From Sinorhizobium chiapasense (GTDB lineage: Bacteria > Pseudomonadota > Alphaproteobacteria > Rhizobiales > Rhizobiaceae): a DNA stretch of 64,000 bases. Positions 55,257 to 63,771 of this stretch are shown in pieces. Position 1 is the stretch's first letter. Each line of letters opens with the position of its first letter. The notes under the pieces are model-generated. The model was not told the origin of the DNA and did not search any database. It was given only the letters and a program-made list of their open reading frames with translations. A program made the translations under genes and the position numbers. The DNA lies in assembly GCF_036488675.1 (NCBI RefSeq), contig NZ_CP133149.1:62001-126000 (forward strand), in the 5' to 3' direction.

Positions 55257-55529
55257 ATGAGCGATATTCGATTTCCCGTTCCGGTGAGATTGCGGCTGAC
55301 CTCCGCCGAGGAGCGAGTTGTCGCCAATTCCTGGGAGGCGCTGGAGTGCCTTCGCGACCAGTGGCCCGAAGGAGCGAGGGGGCGAACCTATCGCGCAGCT
55401 TGTCGGGTCTGCCGCGACGCGCTGGACGGCTGGAGACAACCGCACGAAGCAAGGCGCGCATTCGTGAAGGCGGCACGCCGCGCCGGGCTGCTAGAGCACA
55501 TGGCGTGGATTCCCCGCCAGACAACATGA
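55257..55529 (+). CDS. DUF982 domain-containing protein
   Basis: A 90-residue DUF982 protein: PVPVRLRLTSAEERVVANSW, EALECLRDQWPEGARGRTYR and ARRAFVKAARRAGLL. It lies 13 bases after the previous DUF982 gene, probably a tandem duplication that diverged. The start could also be the GTG three bases upstream. Confidence 0.85.
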   Translation: MSDIRFPVPVRLRLTSAEERVVANSWEALECLRDQWPEGARGRTYRAACRVCRDALDGWRQPHEARRAFVKAARRAGLLEHMAWIPRQTT

Positions 55530-55593
55530 GAACGAAGCCGGATTGCCCGCCGCGCAGCGCGTTATTTTCGCCCAACCAAGGGGAGATAGCATT

Positions 55594-55800
55594 ATGTACT
55601 CCAGCAGAGACGTCCATTCCCTTCCACTCTCACCCGATGACCTCAATGTGCTCCAGCGAATACTGGGTCGAGAATTGGAAACTAGACACATCTCAAGCGA
55701 CAGCGACGAAGCGGACATGCTTGCACGAACTCTCATAGAGCTCCTTCAGGCCGGCGTGAGAGGTGAAGATGTTCTGCGCGAAATGGTGAAGGCGGCCTAA
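55594..55800 (+). CDS. small conserved hypothetical protein
   Basis: A 68-residue acidic helical protein beginning MYSSRDVHSLPLSPDDLNVL and ending ELLQAGVRGEDVLREMVKAA. ATG at 55594 follows AGGGGAGATAGC. The pattern is familiar from rhizobial genomes but has no named function. It is downstream of the DUF982 pair on the same strand. Confidence 0.72.
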   Translation: MYSSRDVHSLPLSPDDLNVLQRILGRELETRHISSDSDEADMLARTLIELLQAGVRGEDVLREMVKAA

Positions 55801-55823
55801 GGCAAGATCGCGCTCCTGCCGTT

Positions 55824-56215
55824 CTAGGAAGCGGTGCTTCCCGGTAACCGGTCATTAAGGAGTTGAGAAATTGCGGTCGTCAGTTGTGCCATGGCAAAGG
55901 GCTTCTCGATCATGATGCTGTTCGGGACACCTTTTGATGCCCAATCGTGGGCACTGTCTCCACTGACGTAGACAACGGGTATCTCGGAGTCGCACTCCCT
56001 GGCGTGACGTGCGACATCCCAACCATCCGGCGGCTCGCGGAACTGAATATCAGTGATAAGGCCCTGAATGGATGAATCTTCGGCATTCAGGAGCGCTATT
56101 GCCTCCCTGCCACTCGAAACAGCGAGAACACCGAATCCGCCTCAATGAGCGCCTGTTTGAAGTCAAGCAGTAACAGCGTCTCATCCTCCGCCAGAAGTAT
56201 AACGCTGGTTTCCAT
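55824..56215 (-). pseudogene. single-domain response regulator with one-base frameshift
   Basis: A receiver domain of about 130 residues. The start METSVILLAEDETLLLLDFK carries the acidic pocket. After a break near 56138 it continues GFGVLAVSSGREAIALLNAE, then LITDIQFREPPDGWDVARHA with the phospho-acceptor Asp, VVYVSGDSA and IEKPFAMAQLTTAISQLLND with the conserved Lys. One G missing from a GGG run explains the break. No output domain is present, as in CheY-like regulators. It may be inactive or a sequence error. Confidence 0.82.
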
Positions 56216-56384
56216 TGTAAAGGCCCGGGCATGTCCGACACGGACGAACGCCGGTGGAGGCAAAAGGTTCCTTTTAGGTAAAGATGCTCGCGATACGGCG
56301 CCTCGGGTGTGAAGAGACGACGTACCGGCCGGTCTTTCAGGGAGGCGGAAACGGCTTCCGTGTTTGAGGTCAACGGCTGCCATG

Positions 56385-56409
56385 GCCCCTGAACATTAAA
56401 GGGGCACAG
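56385..56409. repeat. 25-bp inverted repeat, left copy
   Basis: Starts GCCCCTGAACATTAAAGGGG and ends CACAG. Its reverse complement is at 57423-57447 with one mismatch in 25. Each copy is itself a small hairpin (GCCCCT / AGGGGC). The pair encloses the formylglycine-generating-enzyme remnant. Confidence 0.65.
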
Positions 56410-56429
56410 ATAAGCGACCACTACAACTG

Positions 56430-57062
56430 GTGGTCTATGTCCGCGGCGCCAACTGGCGCCATCCACGTGGTTCGGCGAGTTCAATCAGGAAGCTCGGCGA
56501 CCACCCCGTCGTGCACGTGGCAAACGACGATGTCGTAGCCTATGCCAGATGGGCAGGCAAGGAGCTGCCGACCGAAGCGGAACGGGAGTTTGCCGCTCGG
56601 GGCGGCCTTGACGGCGCCGAATACGTCTGGGGCGACGAGTTCACTTCAGGAGGCAATCACATGGCCAATACTTGGCAAGGAGACTTCCCGTACCGGAACA
56701 CCTTGGCCGACGGCTTCGAATATACCGCGCCGGTCGGCTCGTTCCCGGCCCACGGCTATGGACTATACGACATGGCAGGCAATGTCTGGCAATGGACGAC
56801 CGACTGGTACCAGGATCACTGCCGGATCGAGAGCCCCTGCTGCACTGCAGCCAACCCGCGCGGTGGCGAGCGCGAGGGGAGCTATGACCAGCTCCAGCCG
56901 AACGTGAGGATTCCGCGCAAGGTCACCAAGGGCGGCTCGCATCTTTGCGCGCCCAACTACTGCCGACGTTACCGGCCCGCGGCACGGATGGCGCAGCCCA
57001 TCGATACCTCCATCTCGCATCTTGGATTTCGCTGCATCGTGCGGCCGGAGAGCGGAGAGTGA
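56430..57062 (+). pseudogene. formylglycine-generating enzyme (SUMF1) C-terminal fragment
   Basis: About 210 residues of the FGE-sulfatase domain: GANWRHPRGSASSIRKLGDH, YARWAGKELPTEAEREFAAR, GGLDGAEYVWGDEF, then KVTKGGSHLCAPNYCRRYRP with the two active cysteines and ISHLGFRCIV. It would convert a sulfatase cysteine to formylglycine. The normal N-terminal ~100 residues are missing. Just upstream DHYNWW sits in a different frame, so there is also a one-base break at about 56432. It is surrounded by inverted repeats and is probably inactive. Confidence 0.85.
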
Positions 57063-57592
57063 TAATGGTTAACGTGCAAACCGCATTCAGATTTCAGAGA
57101 GGTGCCGGCTGCTGGTCGGCATCGGTACTGATTACGTGCGGCAACGTCCGCCTCGGGTCACGATTTACTGCAGAGCCGTCGCGTGGAAGGGCTGATCCGG
57201 GTCGGCCGCGGTTGCCGGAAGGAGCCTCTCGTGGGATTTTGCCCATTCCACAAACGACCGCGTGAGCGCCGGACGATCGAAGCGGAAAAGTGGCGCTGTT
57301 TTTGCCCTCGCTCCTGTCGTAGAGGGTGGTGCACCGCTCGCCAGCCGTTTACGACTTGCCTATGGGCACGCATCTCCAAGAGAACACGCCGTCTTTCGCC
57401 TCCTGACTTTGCTACCGTATACCTGTGCCCCTCTAATGTTCAGGGGCGTGCCATGCGGATATATCGCCCCCTTCCACAAACGACCCCATTATGTCGGCGG
57501 CGGCGTCCCATATCGAACATTGCCGAACACGCCAGCCCTCATCAGCGTTATGTTATAACAAATCGCATAACATACCTTATGGAACTATCCGG
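57063..57592. other. gene-free stretch with repeats
   Basis: No gene is recognised. The stretch contains the right copy of the 25-bp inverted repeat and a direct repeat of 18 bases (57242-57259 and 57468-57485, one mismatch, core TTCCACAAACGACC). Confidence 0.5.
57423..57447. repeat. 25-bp inverted repeat, right copy
   Basis: Reverse complement of 56385-56409 with one mismatch. The enclosed segment is about 1.06 kb. Confidence 0.65.
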
Positions 57593-58000
57593 TCATTTGC
57601 GACGTGTTGCTGCGCCCGTTCCATCCTCGACGACGCCGCTATACCAGGCCCTGATAATGCTCAGCAATGTGTCACGTAACGTGTTGCCCGCCAACGCGGC
57701 ATCCAGCGCCTCGACATCGGGGTATCCATCCCTTTTGACCATCTCGGCGAGTTTGCCGAAATTCTCGACAAAGGCGGCATCCTTGGCCGAAAGCGCCGCA
57801 TAGAGCTGGCTGCCAATGGCTTCGTCAAGATTGACGTGCCCGGGCGCGAGCCGGCAAAAAGACATAAAACCAGAGAGGGTATCACTCGTGGAAGCAACCG
57901 CCAGGGCCGATCCAGGAAAGGCCGGCAATAGGCTCAGCCCGATAACGGATATGCCTGAGTTCAGCAGCAATTGCCGCCGTGACATCAACGTCTTTCCCAC
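57593..58000 (-). pseudogene. sugar/sorbitol dehydrogenase small subunit, truncated
   Basis: A Tat-type signal (MSRRQLLLNSGISVIGLSLL) is followed by LSGFMSFCRLAPGHVNLDEA, AIGSQLYAALSA and SIIRAWYSGVVEDGTGA. This is the FAD-linked sorbitol/gluconate dehydrogenase small-subunit family. The usual continuation with a YxxALM and CGYG-like ending is missing, so the protein is cut short by a rearrangement at about 57600. The catalytic and cytochrome subunits are absent from the window. GTG at 58000 follows GAGGAACACGAAAT. Confidence 0.65.
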
Positions 58001-58178
58001 ATTTCGTGTTCCTCATCTTTTTGCGGCTCCGAAGTGGAGTCGCTATGCACCGATTGATTCACCTCCCACTTCGCGCTTTTAAGTTGCCAACAAAGTCGAT
58101 GACTGATCCGCGGTTCGTTGGGCCAATGGATTCTTCCAACGGAGAGAGGTCGCCTGCGTCGGTACACCCGCCAGGTAA

Positions 58179-58517
58179 TCACTTCTGGTCCGCGAGCGGA
58201 CGTAGCGTTCCGGAAAGCCGGTAGAAATCCGATTGCGGGGTGGTGAAGAAGGTCAGCGAAGAGCCCCTCTCGAAATTGTCGACATGCACGACGGTCGAGC
58301 CGTCGGCTTCCTGCCAGGAAATGACGTAGGTGCCACCGTCGAGTTCCTTCCATTCAAAGGCGACTTCCGCAGTGGCGCCCTTGAGCGGGCCGTCGGTGAT
58401 CTCATAGGTGAGGCTGTTCTTTTCGCCGGAATAGGCGTTGGTGGCGACGAGATCGCCATAGTCGACTTCAAAGGTTCGGCCTGCAAAGGGAAAGGCGAAC
58501 ATTGGGGATATTTCCAT
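58179..58517 (-). CDS. MoaF-like domain protein
   Basis: A 112-residue protein of calycin/lipocalin-like strands: FPFAGRTFEVDYGDLVATNA, AEVAFEWKELDGGTYVISWQ and EADGSTVVHVDNFERGSSLT. This matches the MoaF-related domain family. It is thought to bind small ligands in catabolic clusters. It lies immediately downstream of the aldo/keto reductase gene on the same strand. Confidence 0.75.
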   Translation of the reverse strand: MEISPMFAFPFAGRTFEVDYGDLVATNAYSGEKNSLTYEITDGPLKGATAEVAFEWKELDGGTYVISWQEADGSTVVHVDNFERGSSLTFFTTPQSDFYRLSGTLRPLADQK

Positions 58518-58574
58518 TGACGATCAGGGGTTGAGAAAATGAAGGGAGAGGCGGACGCCCCTCCCCTCCGGATA

Positions 58575-59408
58575 TCAGGCAGCCTTGTCCCATACCGGCG
58601 CTAGGCCGTCCGGCGACACGATACGGCCGCCGGGAACAGCCAGTGCATGGATGGCGGCCATTTCATCGGCCGAGAGTGCGAAGTCGAAAATCGCGAAGTT
58701 TTCGGCGGCGCGGGCCTCGCCGACCGTCTTGGACAGCGCGATGACGCCCTCCTGCTGAACAAGCCAGCGCAGCACCACTTGCGCGACCGACTTGCCGTGC
58801 TTGGCGCCAATGTCCTTGAGGACGGAGTCGTTAAAGACCTTGCCGTCGGCCATGCCGTAGTAGCCAGTGATCGACATGCCAGCCTTCTTCGCAGCTGCAA
58901 TCACAACATCCTGATTCAGATAGGGATGGTACTCGATCTGGTTGGTCACGATCGGGGCCTGCGAGAGCTTGACCGACCCGGCCATCAAGTCGGTGTTGAA
59001 GTTGGAAACGCCGATATGGCGGACCTTGCCGGCTTGCTTCACCTCGTTCAGCGCGCCGATCTGCTCGGCAAGCGAAACCGCTTCGTTCGGCCAGTGCAGT
59101 AGCAGCAGGTCGACATAATCGGTCTTCAGCTTCTTCAGGCTCTCATCGACGGATTTGATGAAGGCGTCGTGCCCGTAGTTCTCGACCCAGACCTTGGTGG
59201 TCAGGAAGATATCGCCACGAGCCACGCCGGAGTTGACGATGGCTTCGCCGACTTCCGCTTCATTGCCATAGATCTGCGCGGTATCGACATGGCGGAAACC
59301 GACCTTCAGGGCATGGGGAACGATCCTGAGCACGTCGGCGCCAGGTACGCGGAAGGTGCCGAAGCCGAGGGCCGGAATGGTGGCGCCATTGGCGGTTACA
59401 TTATGCAT
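58575..59408 (-). CDS. aldo/keto reductase
   Basis: A 277-residue NADPH-dependent oxidoreductase of the 2,5-diketo-gluconate reductase type. It has a TIM-barrel opening (GATIPALGFGTFRV), the catalytic Asp and Tyr in GFRHVDTAQIYGNEAEVGEA, Lys in TTKVWVEN, and the His of LLLHWPN. Its preferred substrate cannot be given. ATG at 59408 follows AAGGAGCAACC. It lies between the monooxygenase and MoaF-like genes in one operon. Confidence 0.93.
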   Translation of the reverse strand: MHNVTANGATIPALGFGTFRVPGADVLRIVPHALKVGFRHVDTAQIYGNEAEVGEAIVNSGVARGDIFLTTKVWVENYGHDAFIKSVDESLKKLKTDYVDLLLLHWPNEAVSLAEQIGALNEVKQAGKVRHIGVSNFNTDLMAGSVKLSQAPIVTNQIEYHPYLNQDVVIAAAKKAGMSITGYYGMADGKVFNDSVLKDIGAKHGKSVAQVVLRWLVQQEGVIALSKTVGEARAAENFAIFDFALSADEMAAIHALAVPGGRIVSPDGLAPVWDKAA

Positions 59409-59422
59409 TGGTTGCTCCTTGG

Positions 59423-60451
59423 TTATTCCGCAGCGGTCTTCGCTGGGGAGGATTGGCGGTTGAGGGCAGGCAGGACATCGCGCGACAATTCGTCGATTAC
59501 CTCGTTGAGCGGCCGCCGCGAAGGCCGCAGCAGAAGTGCAAGATGGTCGACGCCGGCGTCCTCCAGCGCATGCAGGTGGTCGATGAAGGCGTTGCGCCCA
59601 ATACGGGCACCGAAGCGGCGCGGCGTTGGCTGATCGTCTGGATCGTCGGCCAGATCGAGGTGGAAGGCGCTGACGAAAGCGCCGCGCGGCAGGCCGAGGG
59701 CTTTGCGGGCAGTGGTCCAATCGCGCGCCTGGGCGGCGAGCCGCTCCACCCCGTTAGGATAGACGAACCGCCCCTGCATGTTGGCGGCGATCCAGTCCGG
59801 CGACTGGCGGCCCTGCCCGGCGATGATCATTGGGATCTGGGGTTGCTGCGGCTTCGGCAGCAGGTCGAGGCTTGGTTCGATCCGGCCGTCGCCGAGCGGC
59901 AGACCACCGGTCTTCCAGGCATCGTGCAGATAGGAGACGGCGCCGCGGAAGGCTTCGCCGCGGCCCTCGAAGTCACGACCGAGCAGCGGATACTCCACCG
60001 GCCGGTCGCCGGATGCGACGCCGAGGATCAGGCGCCCGCCCGACAGCTTGTCGACGGAAGCGGCCGCCTTGGCGACCATCATCGGATGACGCAGCGGCAG
60101 AACGACGGCTGCCGTGCCCAGGGCTATATTCTCGGTAATTCCGGCGAGGAACCCGAGATTCACGAACGGATCGTAGACGGAGCCGGCATCGCCGAAATTG
60201 TTCGGATCGAACACCGGCACGTCGCGCATCCAGACGGCGGCAAAACCGGAACGGTCGACCTGGCGCACGAGATCGGGATAGTGGTGAGTGAGATCGGGAA
60301 CACCGAAGGGACGGCCTTCCTTTACGCGCAGCCCTTCCCGCTCCGGGGACCAGTCGTTGTCGAGCGGAAGCTCGACGCCGAGCGTCAGGCCGCCTTCCGG
60401 CTTGCGGATGCGGTCGAGCGCAAAGAACTGGCCTGCGTTGAACGTAGACAT
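59423..60451 (-). CDS. LLM class flavin-dependent oxidoreductase
   Basis: A 342-residue luciferase-like monooxygenase of the F420/FMN-dependent superfamily. It contains RSGFAAVWMRDVPVFDPNNF, ITENIALGTAAVVLPLRHPM, the cofactor-binding SGGRLILGVASGDRPVEYPL, and C-terminal PMIIAGQGRQSPDW. It probably uses reduced FMN on an unknown organic substrate. It precedes the aldo/keto reductase, with 14 bases between them. Confidence 0.9.
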   Translation of the reverse strand: MSTFNAGQFFALDRIRKPEGGLTLGVELPLDNDWSPEREGLRVKEGRPFGVPDLTHHYPDLVRQVDRSGFAAVWMRDVPVFDPNNFGDAGSVYDPFVNLGFLAGITENIALGTAAVVLPLRHPMMVAKAAASVDKLSGGRLILGVASGDRPVEYPLLGRDFEGRGEAFRGAVSYLHDAWKTGGLPLGDGRIEPSLDLLPKPQQPQIPMIIAGQGRQSPDWIAANMQGRFVYPNGVERLAAQARDWTTARKALGLPRGAFVSAFHLDLADDPDDQPTPRRFGARIGRNAFIDHLHALEDAGVDHLALLLRPSRRPLNEVIDELSRDVLPALNRQSSPAKTAAE

Positions 60452-60479
60452 AAGAATTCTCCGGGATGAGGCTTGATTG

Positions 60480-60512
60480 GGCAGGCCCGACGCTGATCGC
60501 GCCGGGCCTGCC
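60480..60512 (-). terminator. hairpin between MFS and monooxygenase genes
   Basis: GGCAGGCCCG and CGGGCCTGCC form a 10-bp perfect stem with a 13-base loop just after the MFS stop. It may attenuate or stop transcription or stabilise the upstream mRNA. Confidence 0.45.
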
Positions 60513-60517
60513 AGACA

Positions 60518-61699
60518 TTAGGCGGCCTTCAGGACCGGAGCCGCACGGCGATCGAGGGCGCCGCTCCACATGGTCAGGAACAGCGCGACGACAACAAGGA
60601 TGGCGCCGACCCAGGGGGTCGCACCGAGACCCAGCGGCGATTCGACGACCAGGCCGCCCAACCATGCGCCGATGGCGATGCCGAGGTTGAAGGCGGCGAT
60701 GTTGAGCGCGGAGGCGACGTCGACCGCGCCGGGACGGTGTTCCTTGGCGAGCTGCACTACATAGAGCTGCAGGCCTGGCACGTTGCCGAACTGAAGGAAG
60801 CCGAGCGCCGCAAGGGTGATGATCGCCAGCACCGGCGAGACAGCGGTGAAGGTCAGGATGACCAGCACGATGGCTTGCAGGACGAAGAGGCCTATCAGCG
60901 CCTTAACCGGATTGCTGTTGGCGATCTTGCCGCCTGCGATATTGCCGATGGCGATGGCGATGCCGTAGAGAACGAGGATCAGGCTGACGCTCTGCTCGGA
61001 AAAGCCGGTGATTTCCTGCAGGATCGGCGCCAGGAAGGTGAAGGCTACGAAGCTGCCGCCGTAACCGAGCGCCGTCATGGCGAAGACGATCAGCAGACGG
61101 CCGGAGCCGAGAACGCGGATCTGGTCCATGAGGCTTGCGGGCGGCGCTTTCTTGAGCGTGTTCGGCAAAAGGGCGGCGATGCCGGCGAGAGCGACGACGC
61201 CGAGGGCGGCAACGGCCCAGAAGGTCGCACGCCAGCCGAAGACCTGGCCGATATAGGTGCCGAGCGGAACGCCGGTGACGATGGCGACGGTCAGGCCCGT
61301 GAACATCATGGCGATGGCCGAGGCGCGGCGGTTTTCCGGCACCAGATCGGCGGCGATGGTCGAACCGACGGAGAAGAAGACGCCGTGGGCGAAGGCGGCC
61401 AGCACGCGGGCGACGAGCAGAAGCTCATAACTCGGCGACAGGGCCGCAACGGTGTTGCCGATGATGAACAGGGCCATCAGGCCGAGCAGCAGCGGCTTTC
61501 TTTCGATCTTGCCGGTCAGAGCCGTGAGAATCGGCGCGCCGAAGGTGACGCCGAGCGCATAGACGCTGACGATCAAGCCGGCGAGCGGCAGGGTGATGTT
61601 GAGGTCGTTCGCAACCGTCGGCAAAAGCCCGACGATCACGAACTCGGTAGTGCCGATCGCGTAGGCCGCAATCGTCAAGGCAAAAATTGCTAAAGGCAT
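60518..61699 (-). CDS. MFS transporter (DHA1 family, sugar/drug efflux type)
   Basis: A 393-residue transporter with 12 hydrophobic helices. It opens IFALTIAAYAIGTTEFVIVG, has the MFS loop GAPILTALTGKIERKPLLLG between helices 2 and 3, and AAFAHGVFFSVGSTIAADLV. This matches the AraJ/YdhP-like proton antiporters. It exports small molecules. It heads the divergent group opposite the LysR gene, which probably controls it. Confidence 0.93.
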   Translation of the reverse strand: MPLAIFALTIAAYAIGTTEFVIVGLLPTVANDLNITLPLAGLIVSVYALGVTFGAPILTALTGKIERKPLLLGLMALFIIGNTVAALSPSYELLLVARVLAAFAHGVFFSVGSTIAADLVPENRRASAIAMMFTGLTVAIVTGVPLGTYIGQVFGWRATFWAVAALGVVALAGIAALLPNTLKKAPPASLMDQIRVLGSGRLLIVFAMTALGYGGSFVAFTFLAPILQEITGFSEQSVSLILVLYGIAIAIGNIAGGKIANSNPVKALIGLFVLQAIVLVILTFTAVSPVLAIITLAALGFLQFGNVPGLQLYVVQLAKEHRPGAVDVASALNIAAFNLGIAIGAWLGGLVVESPLGLGATPWVGAILVVVALFLTMWSGALDRRAAPVLKAA

Positions 61700-61829
61700 G
61701 ACAGATTCCTCTCCCTCGCCATCGGTCGAGGGCGTTGGAGACAGCCGCGCTGTCAGGTGGAGTGATTGGTGAACGCAATATGGTCAAAGAGAGCTTGCGT
61801 GATAATTAGGAGTGCTGGATAAATTCCTT

Positions 61830-61842
61830 TGAATTGAATTCA
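61830..61842. promoter_or_regulatory. TGAATTGAATTCA motif before LysR gene
   Basis: A 13-base partly palindromic motif in the divergent LysR/MFS promoter region. The same 13 bases recur at 63678-63690 upstream of the alcohol dehydrogenase. A LysR-type operator is possible; chance similarity is not excluded. Confidence 0.35.
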
Positions 61843-61855
61843 CAGGACGGGGCAG

Positions 61856-62779
61856 ATGGACAATCGCGCTGGTGAAATGGAAGTATTTGTAAGTGCTGCG
61901 GAATTGCAGAGTTTTTCGGCTGCAGGACGGCGGTTGAGGCTCTCCCCATCGGCGGTCAGCAAGCTCATCACCCGGATCGAGGACCGGCTCGGAACACGTC
62001 TGCTCGTGCGTTCAACCCGGACAATGACGCTGACGCCGGAAGGCGAAGTCTATTTGTTGAGAGCCCGGCGAATTCTGGCAGAGATCGCAGAAACCGAGCA
62101 GATTGTTGCAGGTGGTGGAAAATTGATGCCGAGGGGGTTGCTTCGGGTTAACGCTTCCGTTGGCTTTGGTGAACGTTATCTCCTCCCCTTGGTACCAGCG
62201 TTCCTGGACCTCTATCCCGAAGTTCAACTCGATATTTCGCTGACTGATGGCATCATAGGACTGATTGAAGAGCGTACAGATATCGCCATCCGCTCCGGCG
62301 CAATGGACGACTCATCGCTGAAAGCACGGAAACTTTTGGAGAGTCGACGGGTCATCGTCGCTTCTCCGTCCTACCTCGAAACGCACGGCATACCAGAAGC
62401 GCCTGGGGATCTTGCAAGCCACAATTGCTTCAGTTTCAACTTCCGGCGCAGCCTCAACGAGTGGCCGTTCCGGAATCCAGGATCAACAGAGATCTATCGC
62501 CTCCCTGTTTCCGGCAACAGCTCGGTCAACAGTGGCATGATCATGCGCCGACTCTGTCTTGCCGGTAGCGGCTTGGGTCGCGTGGGCCAATTCCATGTTC
62601 AGCCGGACATCGACGCAGGTTTATTGGTTCCAGTCTTGGAGGACTATAATCCTGAAGACATCGAATTGATTCATGCCGTTTTCGCTGGGCACGAGCATCT
62701 CGCGGCCCGCATCCGCGCGTTCATAGACTTCCTGGTAGAATATGTCGGTAAGGACCAAACATGGGAGCCAATCCCGTGA
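61856..62779 (+). CDS. LysR family transcriptional regulator
   Basis: A 307-residue regulator. The N-terminal winged helix (AELQSFSAAGRRLRLSPSAV, SKLITRIEDRLGTRLLVRST) is followed by the PBP2-type sensing domain (PRGLLRVNASVGFGERYLLP, LIEERTDIAIRSGAMDDSSL). It is divergent from the MFS-monooxygenase-reductase group and probably responds to the substrate of that pathway. The effector is unknown. Confidence 0.94.
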   Translation: MDNRAGEMEVFVSAAELQSFSAAGRRLRLSPSAVSKLITRIEDRLGTRLLVRSTRTMTLTPEGEVYLLRARRILAEIAETEQIVAGGGKLMPRGLLRVNASVGFGERYLLPLVPAFLDLYPEVQLDISLTDGIIGLIEERTDIAIRSGAMDDSSLKARKLLESRRVIVASPSYLETHGIPEAPGDLASHNCFSFNFRRSLNEWPFRNPGSTEIYRLPVSGNSSVNSGMIMRRLCLAGSGLGRVGQFHVQPDIDAGLLVPVLEDYNPEDIELIHAVFAGHEHLAARIRAFIDFLVEYVGKDQTWEPIP

Positions 62780-63202
62780 TGTGTTCCTGTCGTTCCTGAA
62801 GATATCCCTAAGGTCACGCTGACAGTTTTGCGAATCTTGGTCCTGCGGGTTGGGGGGTGCCGACGAGAATTCCGGCACGCATGTTCGGCTCATACGAGCC
62901 GCGGATCCGGCTTTTCTTTTCACAGACGAAGCGCGGCAGCGGTCGCCTGCGCGATCGCGTCGCCGTTCGCATGGCCGTGCGTGAATTGGGCCTGTTTCTC
63001 GGAGTGATCGAGTGTGACCCAGAAGGATGCGACGTGAATACGTTCGGTCTGTGATGCCGCAGTTACACGAAACCCAGAACCTTTCAAGATCGCTGAATTT
63101 TCTCGATCACTGATGGCGGAGATGCCCCCTTCGGCCGGCATCGACGTATGATGCCTGCTCGGCGCCGTGTGGCGCTCACGAGGGAAAGGCAGACGACTGC
63201 AG

Positions 63203-63449
63203 GCATATCGTTGCGATCGACCTCGCAAGCGGACCTTCAGGTCTGCGCAACGGATGGCGCCGGTGCGGTTCTATTCAACGGCTCCTTCCGCGGGCGCGAT
63301 TACAGCAGTTTCTGAGTGAGCAGCCACCTTGCGTCATGGCGATAGAAGCCTGTACCACCACTCACTTCTGGGGTCAGCTCGCTCAAAGTCCCGGCCATGA
63401 TGTACGGCTGATCGCACCAATCCACGTGAAGCCTTTCGTGAAACTGCGC
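63203..63449 (+). pseudogene. IS110-family transposase N-terminal remnant
   Basis: Pieces in three frames align with the DEDD transposase start: HIVAIDLA with the first Asp, QVCATDGAGAVLFNGSF, then RLQQFLSEQPPCVMAIEACT with the conserved Glu and HFWGQLAQSPGHDVRLIAPI, ending HVKPFVK. At least two frameshifts and loss of the C-terminal catalytic Ser domain make it inactive. Confidence 0.75.
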
Positions 63450-63677
63450 TCCTCGTCTTCATGATCCCGGAATGCGCCAGCGGCCTCCTCACCCCGAAGC
63501 AGTCTCGCATCGCCGTTGACCACGTCCTCGGATAGCCAACCGCGTTGCCAAAACTGTGGCGACCCGCTGCGCGGCTCGCCAGTAAGTTCGGCGCTTCCTA
63601 TCGAAAGCTACTGATTAGGTGGATTCGTTGCGGGTCCTAAGGATCGTGTGGTCGAGGCTCGGCGCGCCTGAGATTGG

Positions 63678-63690
63678 TGAATTGAATTCA
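63678..63690. promoter_or_regulatory. TGAATTGAATTCA motif before alcohol dehydrogenase
   Basis: Identical 13 bases to 61830-61842, about 80 bases before the alcohol dehydrogenase ATG. It may connect this gene to the nearby LysR regulator. Confidence 0.35.
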
Positions 63691-63771
63691 TAACAGTTGA
63701 TGCGGTTACGCATATTATCCCTGCCACCGATGGGATGTATTCATGAACCAGTTCCATGCATGGAGGGACCA

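Larger units (their letters stand above)
62780..63771. other. gene-poor stretch with IS110 relic
   Basis: About one kilobase between the LysR gene and the alcohol dehydrogenase. A minus-strand frame ending at 62920 (ASFWVTLDHSEKQAQFTHGH, then ANGDAIAQATAAALRL) looks protein-like, but its start and family are unclear. Bases 63203-63449 carry a transposase remnant. The rest shows nothing recognisable. Confidence 0.5.
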
